From Pseudomonadales bacterium (GTDB taxonomy: Bacteria; Pseudomonadota; Gammaproteobacteria; Pseudomonadales; Azotimanducaceae), in NCBI GenBank assembly GCA_023300545.1, contig JALZVT010000045.1, positions 1-47,439 on the forward strand: a stretch of DNA of 47,439 nt, written 5' to 3'. Made by a program: the position numbers and the translations under genes. The notes under the pieces are model-generated. The model did no database searches, was not told where the DNA came from, and worked only from the letters and a program-made list of their open reading frames with translations. Below, piece by piece: positions 15,364-24,596 of this stretch (positions within the stretch are counted from its first letter, which is position 1; the number at the start of each line of letters is the position of its first letter).

Positions 15364-17562
15364 TTAACCGCCGACAGTGGCTACCAGTCGAATCTTGCGA
15401 TTCGGTGGTATTTCGTTGTATGAGAGAACGTTTAGTTCTGGGATTGCAGGGCGCGTGAAACGAGCAACCCAGGCTCTTATTGCTTCAGGCACTAGCAGAA
15501 TGGCAGGGTCTCCAGCCGCTTCCCGGCGACGTGTTTCTTGAGTCAGTGCTGTGATTACTTGATCACCTAGATTGGGTTCAATGCCAGCACTCGAGGTGCT
15601 GGTCCCGTCTCCCGAAGAATTAGAATTAGCAATTGGTGTTTGTGCTAGGTTGTGGTCTGGCTGTGCACTGGCGGCATCAAGCCCAGACGGATTCTGGCCA
15701 GCTTGCAGCGGATCTTGCATAGATTGCCGAACCCCTTGCTGCAAAATTTGTTCGAGCTTGGGTGCTAGAGTGAATGCTGGAAGTTCAGCGTTGAGCCCGT
15801 TAATTTTGTGCGTAATTGAAGTGCCAAGCGCTCGCCTTACTTCTTTGAGCAACAACGTTGGGTCGTTTGTGTGTGGTGCTTTTTCTGCCAGGGTTTCGAG
15901 AATTGTTTTCATGTCACGGATCGGCACCTGCTCTTCCAGCAGGTCTTGTAGAACACGTGCGACGGTGCTTAGCGAAACCGCTTTCGGAACGAGTTCTCGT
16001 ATTGCTACTGGTGCGCCCTCTGTCACTCGATCGATAAGCTGCTGGGCTTCTTCGTGCCCGAGCAATCGATGTGCATTGGTTTTTATCAGGTGGCTTAGGT
16101 GGGTGGCGACTACGGTGCTGGAGTCCACTACCGTGTACCCCAATGTTCTGGCGTGATCGGCACCAGTTGGTTCTATCCAGACAGCGTCGAGGCCGAATGT
16201 AGGATCTTTGGTCTGAATGCCGTTGGGGACGCCACTGACGTTTCCTGGGTTTATCGCGAGCTCTTTGCCTGGATGGATCTCGCCTTCGGCTATTGGCACA
16301 CCGTTGAGTGATACGCAGTAGCCTCCGGGTGTCAGTTCCAAATTGTCTCTGATATGGATGGGTTGTATAAGAAAACCGAGTTCCTTGGTGAGCGCCTTGC
16401 GAATGCCCTTTATTCGAGCCATCAGAGGTCCACCTTGTTTGCTATCAACCAACGCGATCAACCGATACCCGACTTCTAAGCCCAGAGAGTCTGTGGTGCC
16501 CACCTCATCCCAGCCCAGTTCTTCATTGACGTCCGGAGTCTGCTCTGCTTCGTCCGTTTCTACGTCGGGTTCGGGAAGTGCAGGTTTTTGGGAGAGTTTG
16601 TAAGCCATAAACAGACTGCCGATACCTACGGAGAGAAAAACAAGGTTAGGCATGCCTGGAACTAAACCTAGTGCTGTCAGCACACCGCCGCTGATAGTGA
16701 GTACCTTGGGGTGGGCAAAAAGCTGCTCCGCAACCTGAGCGCCCATCTCCTGGGGGCTCGACATGCGGGTCACGATCACGGCGGTGCCAGTTGACATTAG
16801 AAGGGAAGGTATCTGCGCCACTAGTCCATCACCGATGGTAAGCAGGGTGTAGTTGTGTGCAGCTTCTGCGAACGTTAGGTCGTGCTGAGCTACACCGATA
16901 GCTAGGCCGCCGATGATGTTTACAAACAGAATGAGTATTCCGGCAATCGCATCGCCGCGCACAAACTTGCTGGCGCCATCCATGGAACCGAAGAAATCCG
17001 CTTCTTCCCGTATTTCAATTCGCCGAGTCGACGCCGTTTCCTGGTCGATCACTCCTGCGTTTAGGTCAGCGTCGATTGCCATCTGACGGCCGGGCATAGC
17101 ATCGAGAGTGAATCGAGCGGTGACTTCAGAGACGCGCCCGGCGCCCTTGGTGATCACCACAAAGTTGATAATGACCAGAATTGCGAAGACCACCAAACCG
17201 ATGGTGTAGTTGCCGCCAATTACAAACTCACCGAATGCTTCAATAACCTTTCCGGCAGCCTCTGTACCTTCGTGTCCGTAAAGAAGTACCACGCGGGTTG
17301 ATGCAATATTCAACGACAATCTTAGCAAAGTGACCAAAAGGAGCACTGTCGGGAAGACACCTAGATCAAGTGGTCGCTTGGCATAGAAAACAGCCAGAAT
17401 AATGATCAAAGACAGTGTGATGTTGAACGTGAACAAAAGGTCGAGCATGAACGGTGGCATAGGCACCATCATCATGCCCAGTAGCAATACCAGGAAAATC
17501 GGCGCGCCGAGCGAGTTGTTTAAGTGCGGCGTTATTTTGTTACTAATATTTAGGAACGTCAT
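15364..17562 (-). CDS. flhA: Flagellar export gate protein FlhA
   Basis: The 732-residue protein is the large integral-membrane component of the type III export gate. About eight membrane segments fill residues 15-340, with the FHIPEP-type signature region VMSTGTAVIVTRMSSP and the cytosolic loop motif FFGSMDGASKFVRGDAIAG. The C-terminal half is the cytoplasmic substrate/chaperone-docking domain. I take the ATG at 17562, which overlaps the flhB stop as ATGA, over a GTG three codons upstream at 17571. A linker at about 615-665 rich in Ser, Gln and Asn is a little longer than usual. Confidence 0.96.
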   Translation of the reverse strand: MTFLNISNKITPHLNNSLGAPIFLVLLLGMMMVPMPPFMLDLLFTFNITLSLIIILAVFYAKRPLDLGVFPTVLLLVTLLRLSLNIASTRVVLLYGHEGTEAAGKVIEAFGEFVIGGNYTIGLVVFAILVIINFVVITKGAGRVSEVTARFTLDAMPGRQMAIDADLNAGVIDQETASTRRIEIREEADFFGSMDGASKFVRGDAIAGILILFVNIIGGLAIGVAQHDLTFAEAAHNYTLLTIGDGLVAQIPSLLMSTGTAVIVTRMSSPQEMGAQVAEQLFAHPKVLTISGGVLTALGLVPGMPNLVFLSVGIGSLFMAYKLSQKPALPEPDVETDEAEQTPDVNEELGWDEVGTTDSLGLEVGYRLIALVDSKQGGPLMARIKGIRKALTKELGFLIQPIHIRDNLELTPGGYCVSLNGVPIAEGEIHPGKELAINPGNVSGVPNGIQTKDPTFGLDAVWIEPTGADHARTLGYTVVDSSTVVATHLSHLIKTNAHRLLGHEEAQQLIDRVTEGAPVAIRELVPKAVSLSTVARVLQDLLEEQVPIRDMKTILETLAEKAPHTNDPTLLLKEVRRALGTSITHKINGLNAELPAFTLAPKLEQILQQGVRQSMQDPLQAGQNPSGLDAASAQPDHNLAQTPIANSNSSGDGTSTSSAGIEPNLGDQVITALTQETRRREAAGDPAILLVPEAIRAWVARFTRPAIPELNVLSYNEIPPNRKIRLVATVGG

Positions 17563-18689
17563 AGCTTCCACTGGTCCTCATCTATAGGGCCGATTTCAGG
17601 GGGATGCGGTTCAAGACCACCGTTTGCGACAAAATTGTCGAGCTGGAGAATGTAGGTGAGTAGCTGTGCCACACCCACATAGAGTTCTTCTGGAATGTCG
17701 TCGCCGATATCTGTACTCGCAAACAGGGCGCGAGCCAGTGGTGGCGCTTCAAATAAGGGAATACCGTGCTCGCTGGCTACTTCTCGTATCCTGGCCGCCA
17801 TGTGATCTGCGCCTTTGCCGATCACCTTTGGAGCGCCCATAGAGTTACCATCGTATTTCAGAGCGACGGCGTAATGGGTGGGGTTGGTGACGACCACGGA
17901 GGCGATGGGTATGTCTTCCAGCATGCGTTTGCCTGCCGCTTCTTGCTGCATTTGGCGCATTCGGCCCCTTATCTCAGGGCGACCTTCCGTTTCCTTTGAT
18001 TCATCTCGGATCTCTTGCTTGGTCATCCGCATCTTTTTCATGTGGTCCCAAGCTTGGAACGGAACATCAATAGCGGCGATCAGTATTAGGCTGGCGCTGA
18101 ACATCAAAAATGCGAACGTTACAAGATGCCCCGTCGATTTGAGTGCCGCGTTAATTGGGAGCCGGCCCAATGCCAACAGTTCGTCGGCCATAGATAGCAG
18201 TACGGCAACACCAATACCGCCCACCAGAATAAACTTGGCGAGGGCTTTGACCAGTTCAACCAAACCTCGCACAGCGAATATGCGCTTAAGACCTGCGCCG
18301 GGATTGATTCGTTCGCCTTTGAACGCCATCGACTTTACGCTGAATGACCAACCCCCAAGTGCTGCAGGGGCGGTCATGGCCGCTACTGCTACCGCAAGTA
18401 AAAATGGGGCCATGGTGGAAACTGCATGTAGCGTTCCGGACGCGAGGGGATCGAAGATCGCAAGTTCATCGAAAATCATTTCCTTCGTAGGTGATAGACC
18501 TCGAATCAAAATGTCGGTCATGCCCTTGAGCATTGCTCCGCCAAACACCATAAAGCCAATGGCGGCGGCCAGTGTTACGCCCATTGTGGCGAGTTCTTTG
18601 GAGCGAGCGATTTGACCTTTGTCGCGGGATTCCTTTTCCCGCTTAGGGGTCGCTTTCTCGGTGGGTTCCTCTGATGGTTTATCTGCCAT
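17559..18689 (-). CDS. flhB: Flagellar export specificity switch FlhB
   Basis: The 376-residue protein has an N-terminal charged tail, four membrane helices (about 30-55, 90-112, 145-168 and 190-210) and a cytoplasmic domain with the autocleavage site NPTH (269-272), intact. Cleavage there permits the switch from rod/hook to filament export when FliK signals hook length. The C-terminus has PLARALFASTDIGDDIPEELYVGVAQLL. It lies six bases downstream of fliR and overlaps flhA by 4 bp. Confidence 0.96.
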   Translation of the reverse strand: MADKPSEEPTEKATPKREKESRDKGQIARSKELATMGVTLAAAIGFMVFGGAMLKGMTDILIRGLSPTKEMIFDELAIFDPLASGTLHAVSTMAPFLLAVAVAAMTAPAALGGWSFSVKSMAFKGERINPGAGLKRIFAVRGLVELVKALAKFILVGGIGVAVLLSMADELLALGRLPINAALKSTGHLVTFAFLMFSASLILIAAIDVPFQAWDHMKKMRMTKQEIRDESKETEGRPEIRGRMRQMQQEAAGKRMLEDIPIASVVVTNPTHYAVALKYDGNSMGAPKVIGKGADHMAARIREVASEHGIPLFEAPPLARALFASTDIGDDIPEELYVGVAQLLTYILQLDNFVANGGLEPHPPEIGPIDEDQWKL

Positions 18690-18695
18690 AGAGCG

Positions 18696-19475
18696 CTACG
18701 GGTTCGCTGCCAGAATGGATTGCAGCTCGGTAAAAGTGAGCGTTAGCATGGCGTCTAGAGCCTCACCAATATTGCCGAAGCTGCGCTCGAGGATAACAAA
18801 GCCCAGCATTACGGTAGTGGGAAGACCCACAGCAAAAAGGTTAAGTGTTGGAGCTGCCCGGCTTATTACTCCGTAAGCGACGTTTACGATGAGTAGTGCA
18901 ACCGCTGCCGGTAAAGCAATGCGCAGCGCGCCGCTGAACATTTGAGTGCCCCAGTTGGCAACGGTCCAATAACTCTCCGTTGGCCATGCCATACCACCAG
19001 GAGGCAAGCTGGAGAAGCTGTTAACTAGCAGGCTAATCATTGATAAATGCCCATCAAAAGCTAGAAATAGCAGGGTTGTGATCACGACGAAAAACTGCGA
19101 CAAAACCGGAACGCTCACGCCTCGTTGTGGGTCAACCATCATGGCAAAACCAAGTCCCATACTCGTTGCGATCATTTGGCTGCCGATGATGATTGCGTCG
19201 AAGACCATTTGGACAAGGAAGCCAATTGTTAGACCGATGAGAATCTCCTGAGCGATTGCGGCCAACGCAACCCCGCTCAAAGCGTCGAGGGTTTGATCAG
19301 AAGCTCCCAGTGGAGCAATGGCTGTGGAGAGGCATACGGCATAGAGCACCCGAATACGGTTTGGCATCAGGCGGGCACCAAACATTGGAGCCGCCATTAA
19401 CATAGCCGCTGCTCGAAAGAACGGCAGGGCGAAGTGATCGACAAGCTGCTCTAGTGTAAGTACGTCAGGAAGCAT
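18696..19475 (-). CDS. fliR: Flagellar export protein FliR
   Basis: The 259-residue hydrophobic protein is one of the gate-forming proteins with FliP and FliQ. Six membrane segments can be placed, and conserved stretches include PFFRAAAMLMAAPMFGARLMP near the start and EILIGLTIGFLVQMVFDAI in the middle, followed by GLGFAMMVDPQRG. Length is normal. It lies five bases after fliQ and six before flhB. Confidence 0.95.
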   Translation of the reverse strand: MLPDVLTLEQLVDHFALPFFRAAAMLMAAPMFGARLMPNRIRVLYAVCLSTAIAPLGASDQTLDALSGVALAAIAQEILIGLTIGFLVQMVFDAIIIGSQMIATSMGLGFAMMVDPQRGVSVPVLSQFFVVITTLLFLAFDGHLSMISLLVNSFSSLPPGGMAWPTESYWTVANWGTQMFSGALRIALPAAVALLIVNVAYGVISRAAPTLNLFAVGLPTTVMLGFVILERSFGNIGEALDAMLTLTFTELQSILAANP

Positions 19476-19480
19476 CGAAA

Positions 19481-19750
19481 TCAGCCGATCAAATCAGGAA
19501 TGTCAGTGATCAGAGTTCTGGTGTAGCTGGTGATTATTTCCAGCATCCAGGGACCGGTGATCCATAAAACAGCGACGAGGATGCCGAGTTTTGGAATGAA
19601 GCTCAGTGTCATTTCGTTGATTTGGGTTGCCGCTTGCAACATACCAATTAGCAGGCCAATCACGAGTGCCGAGATCAACATAGGGGCGCTGATTAACACC
19701 ATGATGTTGAGTGCCTGTTGGCCGATGGTAATGACGGTTTCTGGGCTCAT
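19481..19750 (-). CDS. fliQ: Flagellar export protein FliQ
   Basis: An 89-residue protein with two membrane hairpin helices (about 15-38 and 53-75) and the conserved loop [17 protein letters not shown]. FliQ packs around FliP/FliR in the export gate. It overlaps fliP by 4 bp, which suggests translational coupling. Confidence 0.95.
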   Translation of the reverse strand: MSPETVITIGQQALNIMVLISAPMLISALVIGLLIGMLQAATQINEMTLSFIPKLGILVAVLWITGPWMLEIITSYTRTLITDIPDLIG

Positions 19751-20508
19751 ATGAAAAAGCTTCCTGCTAGTGTGCTCATTAAGAGGGCCCAGCCGTCGAC
19801 AAGTACGAATAGCATCAGCTTGAATGGCAGCGATACGAGCATTGGCGACAACATCATCATGCCCATCGACATCAGTGTGCTGGCGACAACCAGGTCGATA
19901 ATTACGAATGGGATAAAGAGTAGAAACCCGATTTGAAATGCGGTTTTGAGTTCGCTAGTGACGAAGGCGGGCACGAGAATCGAGATAGGTACGTCAACGG
20001 CCGACTCAATGTCGTCGCGCTTTGCCAATGACACAAACATTTCTAGGTCTGTTTCTCGGGTTTGACCCAGCATGAATTCCCGCAAAGGATTGATAGCCGC
20101 TTCTAGCGCCGGCTGTGCCGCAAGTTCACCGTTCATATAAGGCTCGATACCTACGTCGTAGGCGCGGCCAAGAACTGGCGACATAATGAACATGGTGAGA
20201 AACAACGACAGCCCAACTAAAACCTGGTTAGGCGGTGTTTGAGCGGTACCGAGGGCCTGACGCAAGATGCTCAGTACAATGATGATGCGGGTAAAAGAGG
20301 TCATCATCAGCACCAGTGCCGGGATGAGTGTTAGCACAGTCATCAGGGCTAAGATCTGAATAGTTATGGTGTAGCCCTGTTCAGAAGCGGCTTCGCTGCC
20401 GCCAGTGAGTAGGGACAGATCTGGGCCAGCTGCCCAGATAGGCAGTTGCAGCAGTGCAATCAGTGCGGTTATCAGTGCGAAGAGCACAACTCGAATTGAC
20501 GTTTTCAT
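19747..20508 (-). CDS. fliP: Flagellar export protein FliP
   Basis: The 253-residue protein has a cleavable signal peptide (to about WAAG, residue 28), as usual for FliP. Membrane segments then bracket the family motifs [39 protein letters not shown] and [20 protein letters not shown]. FliP forms the core of the export gate. It overlaps both fliO (20505-20508) and fliQ (19747-19750) by 4 bp. Confidence 0.96.
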   Translation of the reverse strand: MKTSIRVVLFALITALIALLQLPIWAAGPDLSLLTGGSEAASEQGYTITIQILALMTVLTLIPALVLMMTSFTRIIIVLSILRQALGTAQTPPNQVLVGLSLFLTMFIMSPVLGRAYDVGIEPYMNGELAAQPALEAAINPLREFMLGQTRETDLEMFVSLAKRDDIESAVDVPISILVPAFVTSELKTAFQIGFLLFIPFVIIDLVVASTLMSMGMMMLSPMLVSLPFKLMLFVLVDGWALLMSTLAGSFFI

Positions 20509-20900
20509 AGCGACTGTTTGCCCGCGATGGACTTGATTGTGTTCGCGAATGAACGCGTGACGGCTTCGCCGCCTGTGTTCTGGTCGTCAGGAACTTCGAC
20601 GGGCTCTGAGAGGGTGTGTAAGTGCCGAATGCCGGCTGCGCTGACACTCATCAAAATCTGGTCTACGCCAACCTGAACAAGCAGTACCCGATCTTTTGTA
20701 CCAACAGACATCGCCTGAAGTATTTTCAGATGGCCACCAATACCGGAAGATCTGGTTTGTAAATGGCGCAGCGCCATTGAAACGAGAAAAACTGCAGCGA
20801 TGACCAATAAAAGTGCGCCCATCATATCTAGCGTATGGCCGGTCCAATCCTGGGTCAGACTTATCGGAGGGGTGCTGCTCATGGTGCTTGCTTCACTCAT
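20505..20900 (-). CDS. fliO: Flagellar export accessory protein FliO
   Basis: The protein has about 131 residues from ATG 20900, a start that overlaps the end of fliN by 8 bp (ATGAGTGA); the frame is open farther, to a TTG at 20936, and an ATG at 20882 is also possible. One membrane helix ([19 protein letters not shown]) precedes a small cytoplasmic domain with [21 protein letters not shown], the FliO signature. FliO helps assemble the FliP ring. The sequence is otherwise variable, as is usual in this family. Confidence 0.88.
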   Translation of the reverse strand: MSEASTMSSTPPISLTQDWTGHTLDMMGALLLVIAAVFLVSMALRHLQTRSSGIGGHLKILQAMSVGTKDRVLLVQVGVDQILMSVSAAGIRHLHTLSEPVEVPDDQNTGGEAVTRSFANTIKSIAGKQSL

Positions 20901-21285
20901 TAACTTTTTTGATCCGTTCGATTGGGCTGACAACATCGGTCAAGCGAATACCGTAATTGTTGTTGACCACCACGACGTCCCCGTGTGCAATCAGTGTTCC
21001 GTTGACCAATACATCGAGTGGCTCTCCAGCGAGTCGATCGAGCTCAACCACAGAGCCCTGATTGAGTTGAAGCAGGTCGCGCACGCTCAAATTGGTTCTC
21101 CCTACTTCCAATTCGATTGTGACGTCGACGTCGAGAATGACGTTTAGATCCACATCTTTTCCGGGCTTCGTAGCGGCCGCTGGGGCGGTGGACTCAAGTT
21201 CGTCAAAGTCAGCTTTTTCTGCAGACGGCTCGTCTGCTTGATCGGTCGGTTCTAGGTTTTCGTCTTGTTGTTCGTCGGCGCTCAT
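20893..21285 (-). CDS. fliN: Flagellar C-ring protein FliN
   Basis: The 130-residue protein has an acidic, Ala/Glu-rich N-terminal half (1-50) and a C-terminal SpoA domain (about 52-128) with LNVILDVDVTIELEVGRTNLS, LLQLNQGSVVELDRLAGEP and DVLVNGTLIAHGDVVVVNNN, near-diagnostic for FliN. It forms the base of the switch complex with FliM and receives export cargo through FliH. It lies 36 bp after fliM. Confidence 0.96.
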   Translation of the reverse strand: MSADEQQDENLEPTDQADEPSAEKADFDELESTAPAAATKPGKDVDLNVILDVDVTIELEVGRTNLSVRDLLQLNQGSVVELDRLAGEPLDVLVNGTLIAHGDVVVVNNNYGIRLTDVVSPIERIKKVNE

Positions 21286-21321
21286 GGTTTGGATATCTCC
21301 ACTGATTCGATGGGATTGGTG

Positions 21322-22284
21322 TTAAACAACGTCTTCAAGACGGATGGAGTTTTTGCCTCGTGATATGCCAAACTTGCCGAGAAACAACTCCGCGTCACCG
21401 GCTTTTAGCGCGACCTGTTCATTCAGCTCGATAGGAATAATGTCGCCTGGCTGCAATCGAACGAGTTTTCCTAGTGAGTATTCTTTTTCCGCAATGGGTA
21501 ACGATAGAGTGACTTCTACGCTCTGGAGTTGCTCTTTAAGTGCTCTAGTCCAGGCGATTCGGTGCTCCGATTGGCTGCCGCGATTGCTTGCGTCCATTTT
21601 CTCGTAGAGAGGAGAGAGCATAGAGCTAGGAAGAACGCAGCTAAGCCAGCCTTCGTTTTCTTCATCCAATTGCACACTGAATTTGCTGATAACAACGGAT
21701 GCCGCCGATTCCATAAACTTGCAAAATTGTGGGCTGTATTCGTTTTTTGCCAGATTGACCTGGATAGAGACCAACGGTTCCCATGCGACTACAAAATCAC
21801 GCAACGAAAATTCCAAAATTTGATTGGCTACTCTAGTTTCAGCAGAAGTGAAGCCTTCACGAGGCGTAGGCTCTAAGGCCTTCGTTCCGCCGCCGAAGTA
21901 AATGTCCACGTACTTCTGAATTAAATCAGCGCTGATCACAAACAAAGCCTGACTCTGCAATATTGGGATATTGATCAGGTAGAGCATGGTGGGCTCAGGC
22001 AGGGTTGCAATGTACTCAGCGAACTTCTGTTCGGTTACATCACCAACGTTGACCTCGGTGCTGTCATTTAGAAGCGATCGAAAGCTCTTTTTCAGATAGC
22101 GAGCGAACCCCTGATTAAGGAGGTCCATTGATGGAATATCTGAACGCTCAATGTGCTCAGTGGCGGTCAAATCATAGGGAGTGGCTTCCAGGGCAAGATT
22201 TGGTGAGCCCTCTTCACCAAGCTTTCCATTCGAAACGCCCTCAAGGAGCGCATCCACTTCATCTGGGCTAAGAACATCGCTCAT
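21322..22284 (-). CDS. fliM: Flagellar switch protein FliM
   Basis: The 320-residue protein begins with the CheY-P-binding peptide MSDVLSPDEVDALLEGVSNG, carrying the LSxxEIDALL-type motif. The middle domain (about 45-230) and the C-terminal SpoA domain (about 245-318) complete the normal architecture. The intact CheY-binding peptide implies that a CheY exists in the genome even though no che gene is in this window. It overlaps fliL by 4 bp. Confidence 0.96.
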   Translation of the reverse strand: MSDVLSPDEVDALLEGVSNGKLGEEGSPNLALEATPYDLTATEHIERSDIPSMDLLNQGFARYLKKSFRSLLNDSTEVNVGDVTEQKFAEYIATLPEPTMLYLINIPILQSQALFVISADLIQKYVDIYFGGGTKALEPTPREGFTSAETRVANQILEFSLRDFVVAWEPLVSIQVNLAKNEYSPQFCKFMESAASVVISKFSVQLDEENEGWLSCVLPSSMLSPLYEKMDASNRGSQSEHRIAWTRALKEQLQSVEVTLSLPIAEKEYSLGKLVRLQPGDIIPIELNEQVALKAGDAELFLGKFGISRGKNSIRLEDVV

Positions 22285-22802
22285 TGAATAACAAAACTTG
22301 TTAGATAGAGCGCGTCGATGCCTTCAATGCCAGCAAGTTCGAGGAGCACCTCGTCTGCTATGAGTCGTGCTTGTTCCTGCAGCTCCTTTTTTCCATCAGA
22401 GCTGCTGACTTCGTCAAAATCGACGTTGCCAAACAGCATGATTAAAGCGCTTCGGATTGCTGGACTATGAGTTCTAGCTGCATCGAAGACAGCGGTATCG
22501 CGCGTCATCAGTTGCACGCTGGTTTGCAAAAACCGGCCTTTGCCGTCGTGCTGAAAATTGACCACCAAAGCCGGGTCGAGTGGCAGGTAGTTGGCGGGTT
22601 CTGAAGGCGGCTCTGCCATTGCTGGCGCAGCACCGTCAGCACTGACAGCGACGGGCGGCGGTCGCATCATTTCCATAACGTAGGCTACGCCGGCCTGAGT
22701 CGCACCCAGCAACACTACAAGAATGATCAATTGCACCATGCCCAGCTTTGCCACTGGTGCGGCTGGTGCCTCTTCTCCGGCTTTATCTTTGTCGTCCGCC
22801 AT
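22281..22802 (-). CDS. fliL: Flagellar basal body-associated protein FliL
   Basis: The 173-residue protein has a short cytoplasmic N-terminus, one membrane helix (about 22-44) and a periplasmic FliL domain with NYLPLDPALVVNFQ near 92-105, RFLQTSVQLMTRD and the closing EVLLELAGIEGIDALYLTSFVIQ. FliL surrounds the stator and supports torque. It is the first gene behind a consensus sigma-54 promoter (22853-22868) and overlaps fliM by 4 bp. Confidence 0.94.
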   Translation of the reverse strand: MADDKDKAGEEAPAAPVAKLGMVQLIILVVLLGATQAGVAYVMEMMRPPPVAVSADGAAPAMAEPPSEPANYLPLDPALVVNFQHDGKGRFLQTSVQLMTRDTAVFDAARTHSPAIRSALIMLFGNVDFDEVSSSDGKKELQEQARLIADEVLLELAGIEGIDALYLTSFVIQ

Positions 22803-22852
22803 ACCCTGTCACCTGGTTCGGTTTGCAATAAATGAGTTGTTGAACTCTGAAT

Positions 22853-22868
22853 AGCAAAGACCGTGCCA
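22853..22868 (-). promoter_or_regulatory. Sigma-54 promoter of the fliL-fliM-...-fliA run
   Basis: The minus strand reads TGGCACGGTCTTTGCT, an exact match to TGGCAC-N5-TTGCW with GG and GC ten bases apart (-24/-12). It ends 51 bp upstream of the fliL ATG. It should drive fliL and the tightly spaced genes after it. Confidence 0.88.
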
Positions 22869-22983
22869 GCGTGATTAGCGCCTGTAACCTATTGAAATAT
22901 ATATCTAAATAATATTTTATTTGCGTATGGTTGTGGATATGTCGGGGGTTTGACGGCGCCCTGTCAGGTTTCTGACGGTTCAG

Positions 22984-23001
22984 CCGTCGGTCTACCGACG
23001 G
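22984..23001. other. Hairpin after fliK
   Basis: CCGTCGGT (22984-22991) and ACCGACGG (22994-23001) form a perfect inverted repeat 24 bp beyond the fliK stop. No T-tract follows on the minus strand, so intrinsic termination is uncertain; mRNA end protection or partial termination between fliK and fliL is possible. Confidence 0.45.
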
Positions 23002-23025
23002 TGAGGCTCAGCGTCTGTCAGGCCT

Positions 23026-24426
23026 TTAAGCATAAGCATCCAATAGCCCACGAACGGTTTCTCGAAGCGGCGTTGTGGGTTTCTCGTTCGCGATTTCTGC
23101 GGTGTCGCTGTTTGCCTGCCTTTGTGTTGGTTCTTCATCAGCGTTGTTTTGTGCCTGGCCTTCTACATTGGCGTCCGCGAGTGTCAGTCCGGCCTCTTCG
23201 AGCAGGCTACTCAGTTTAGGCAGCGACGCCTCCATGATTTCTCGAATCTCTGAGGAAGGTGCAGTTAATACGACGGTGGCTTGATCGTTTTCCAGAGTAA
23301 TGCGTGCCGAAATTTTTCCGAGGTGTGGTGGAGTCAGGTTGATCTCGGCAAATTCATCACCTTGGCGTACAAAACTGGCAACATGCTGTGCTATTTGCTG
23401 GCCCGCTATTTGACGGTCGCCAGCGACCGTTAGCGATGAAGAAGCAACCAACGGACTAGAACCTGTTGCTTGGCCGAGAGTCGGCAACACGCCTAAAGTG
23501 GATTCTCCGGTTCTGGAGGGCGAGTTGTTAGCCAGGTTGTCATCGACTGCAAACTCTGCAGTGATGCCCCGTTGGGTTCGATTATCAAATGGATTTTCCG
23601 CTGATTGATCTGGTGGATTATCGTCTTGTCCAAGTTCGGTATTTCCTTCCAGCGTTACCTCGCCGTTTGCGTCTAGCACTTCAGCGGTGGTGCTGGCTCC
23701 AAGTGAAGCTTCAGATAGCTCTCTGCTGCGCACACTACTTTGTTCCAGCGAGATGGGTCTTATGGGTGTTTGCTGCAGAGGTTGACCAATCGCTAATTGG
23801 GTTTCAGGGTTTGGGTCGGTTACAACGTCAGTCGAATCATTGGGTGTCTCTCTTGTTTGCGGGGGAGGTTTGCTAATCGTCAATTGGGTTTCGGAATTTG
23901 TGTCATTTGCAACGGCAATCGACTCATTCAGCGCTTCTATTGCGTCGATCGAGGCTGAAATGCTGTCATCCGATGAATGTAGACTGTGATCTGTGTCAGA
24001 TTCGGCAAAAATAAGTCGGTCTCCGAGTAGAGTCTCTGCATTGCTTTCTGACGTGTCAGGCGGCAAGGAAGTTCCGGGCGGTGGCAGGATATTGCCGCTT
24101 TCGTGGGGAGCGATAACTATCTCGTTTGCAGCAAGCTGGGTGTGACCGGGATAGATACCTGTCGGATTCACTGCTGCTTCACCCAACTGCCAGCCCCCGT
24201 TGAGCCTCGCCGCGGTCGGCGACTCACCATCGTATCCGGCAAGCGAAGCGCCATCACCGTCAATATTAAACTGCATCAGTTGTCTAAAGTTAAGTGAATC
24301 ATTGGCATTTCCTGTTAAGGCTTCGCCAGCAGGTTGTTGTATTAGCTGTTCTGCCGGAATAACAGGCACTGCGCCCAACAAGGGAGACAGAAGAGTGGAT
24401 GCTGCGATAGCTGATTCGTCGCTCAA
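23026..24426 (-). CDS. fliK: Flagellar hook-length control protein FliK
   Basis: The 466-residue protein has a long, low-complexity N-terminal and central part rich in Ser, Thr, Asn, Glu and Gln, and a conserved C-terminal domain (about 355-440): EINLTPPHLGKISARITLENDQ, then VVLTAPSSEIREIMEASLPKL. This is the Flg_hook domain that acts on FlhB. The N-terminal part serves as the ruler. The start is TTG at 24426 with GGA upstream and no closer ATG. A sigma-54 site lies 38 bp upstream. It sits next to fliL rather than after fliJ. Confidence 0.9.
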   Translation of the reverse strand: MSDESAIAASTLLSPLLGAVPVIPAEQLIQQPAGEALTGNANDSLNFRQLMQFNIDGDGASLAGYDGESPTAARLNGGWQLGEAAVNPTGIYPGHTQLAANEIVIAPHESGNILPPPGTSLPPDTSESNAETLLGDRLIFAESDTDHSLHSSDDSISASIDAIEALNESIAVANDTNSETQLTISKPPPQTRETPNDSTDVVTDPNPETQLAIGQPLQQTPIRPISLEQSSVRSRELSEASLGASTTAEVLDANGEVTLEGNTELGQDDNPPDQSAENPFDNRTQRGITAEFAVDDNLANNSPSRTGESTLGVLPTLGQATGSSPLVASSSLTVAGDRQIAGQQIAQHVASFVRQGDEFAEINLTPPHLGKISARITLENDQATVVLTAPSSEIREIMEASLPKLSSLLEEAGLTLADANVEGQAQNNADEEPTQRQANSDTAEIANEKPTTPLRETVRGLLDAYA

Positions 24427-24463
24427 AAAAATTCCAATCTAGAAAGTGGTTGCGATAAGTATT

Positions 24464-24479
24464 TGCAACATTCGAGCCA
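24464..24479 (-). promoter_or_regulatory. Sigma-54 promoter of fliK
   Basis: The minus strand reads TGGCTCGAATGTTGCA, matching TGGCAC-N5-TTGCW except T for A at the fifth base; the GG and GC doublets have the required spacing. It ends 37 bp upstream of the fliK TTG start. Confidence 0.7.
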
Positions 24480-24596
24480 GCTTTTCGAACCTAAGGATTC
24501 GCTTGATCTAAGTGCCAGTTCGCATTTGAAGAGTGGATTTTTCGGCATCGTGAGCAACAATTAGACCCAGTACAAACCTTTCAGAGATATTCCTAG

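Noticed and set aside
15572-16156. 194-codon plus-strand open frame opposite flhA
   Set aside because: Antisense to the conserved cytoplasmic domain of flhA; Ser/Cys/Arg-rich, no family resemblance.
17878-18615. 245-codon plus-strand open frame opposite flhB
   Set aside because: It is exactly antisense to a confident flhB, has no ribosome site or recognisable domain, and its composition follows from the flhB codons.
24502-24517. TGGCAC on the minus strand upstream of fliK as a second sigma-54 site
   Set aside because: The -12 element is missing: the expected TTGC position reads TCAAG. The site at 24464-24479 fits much better.
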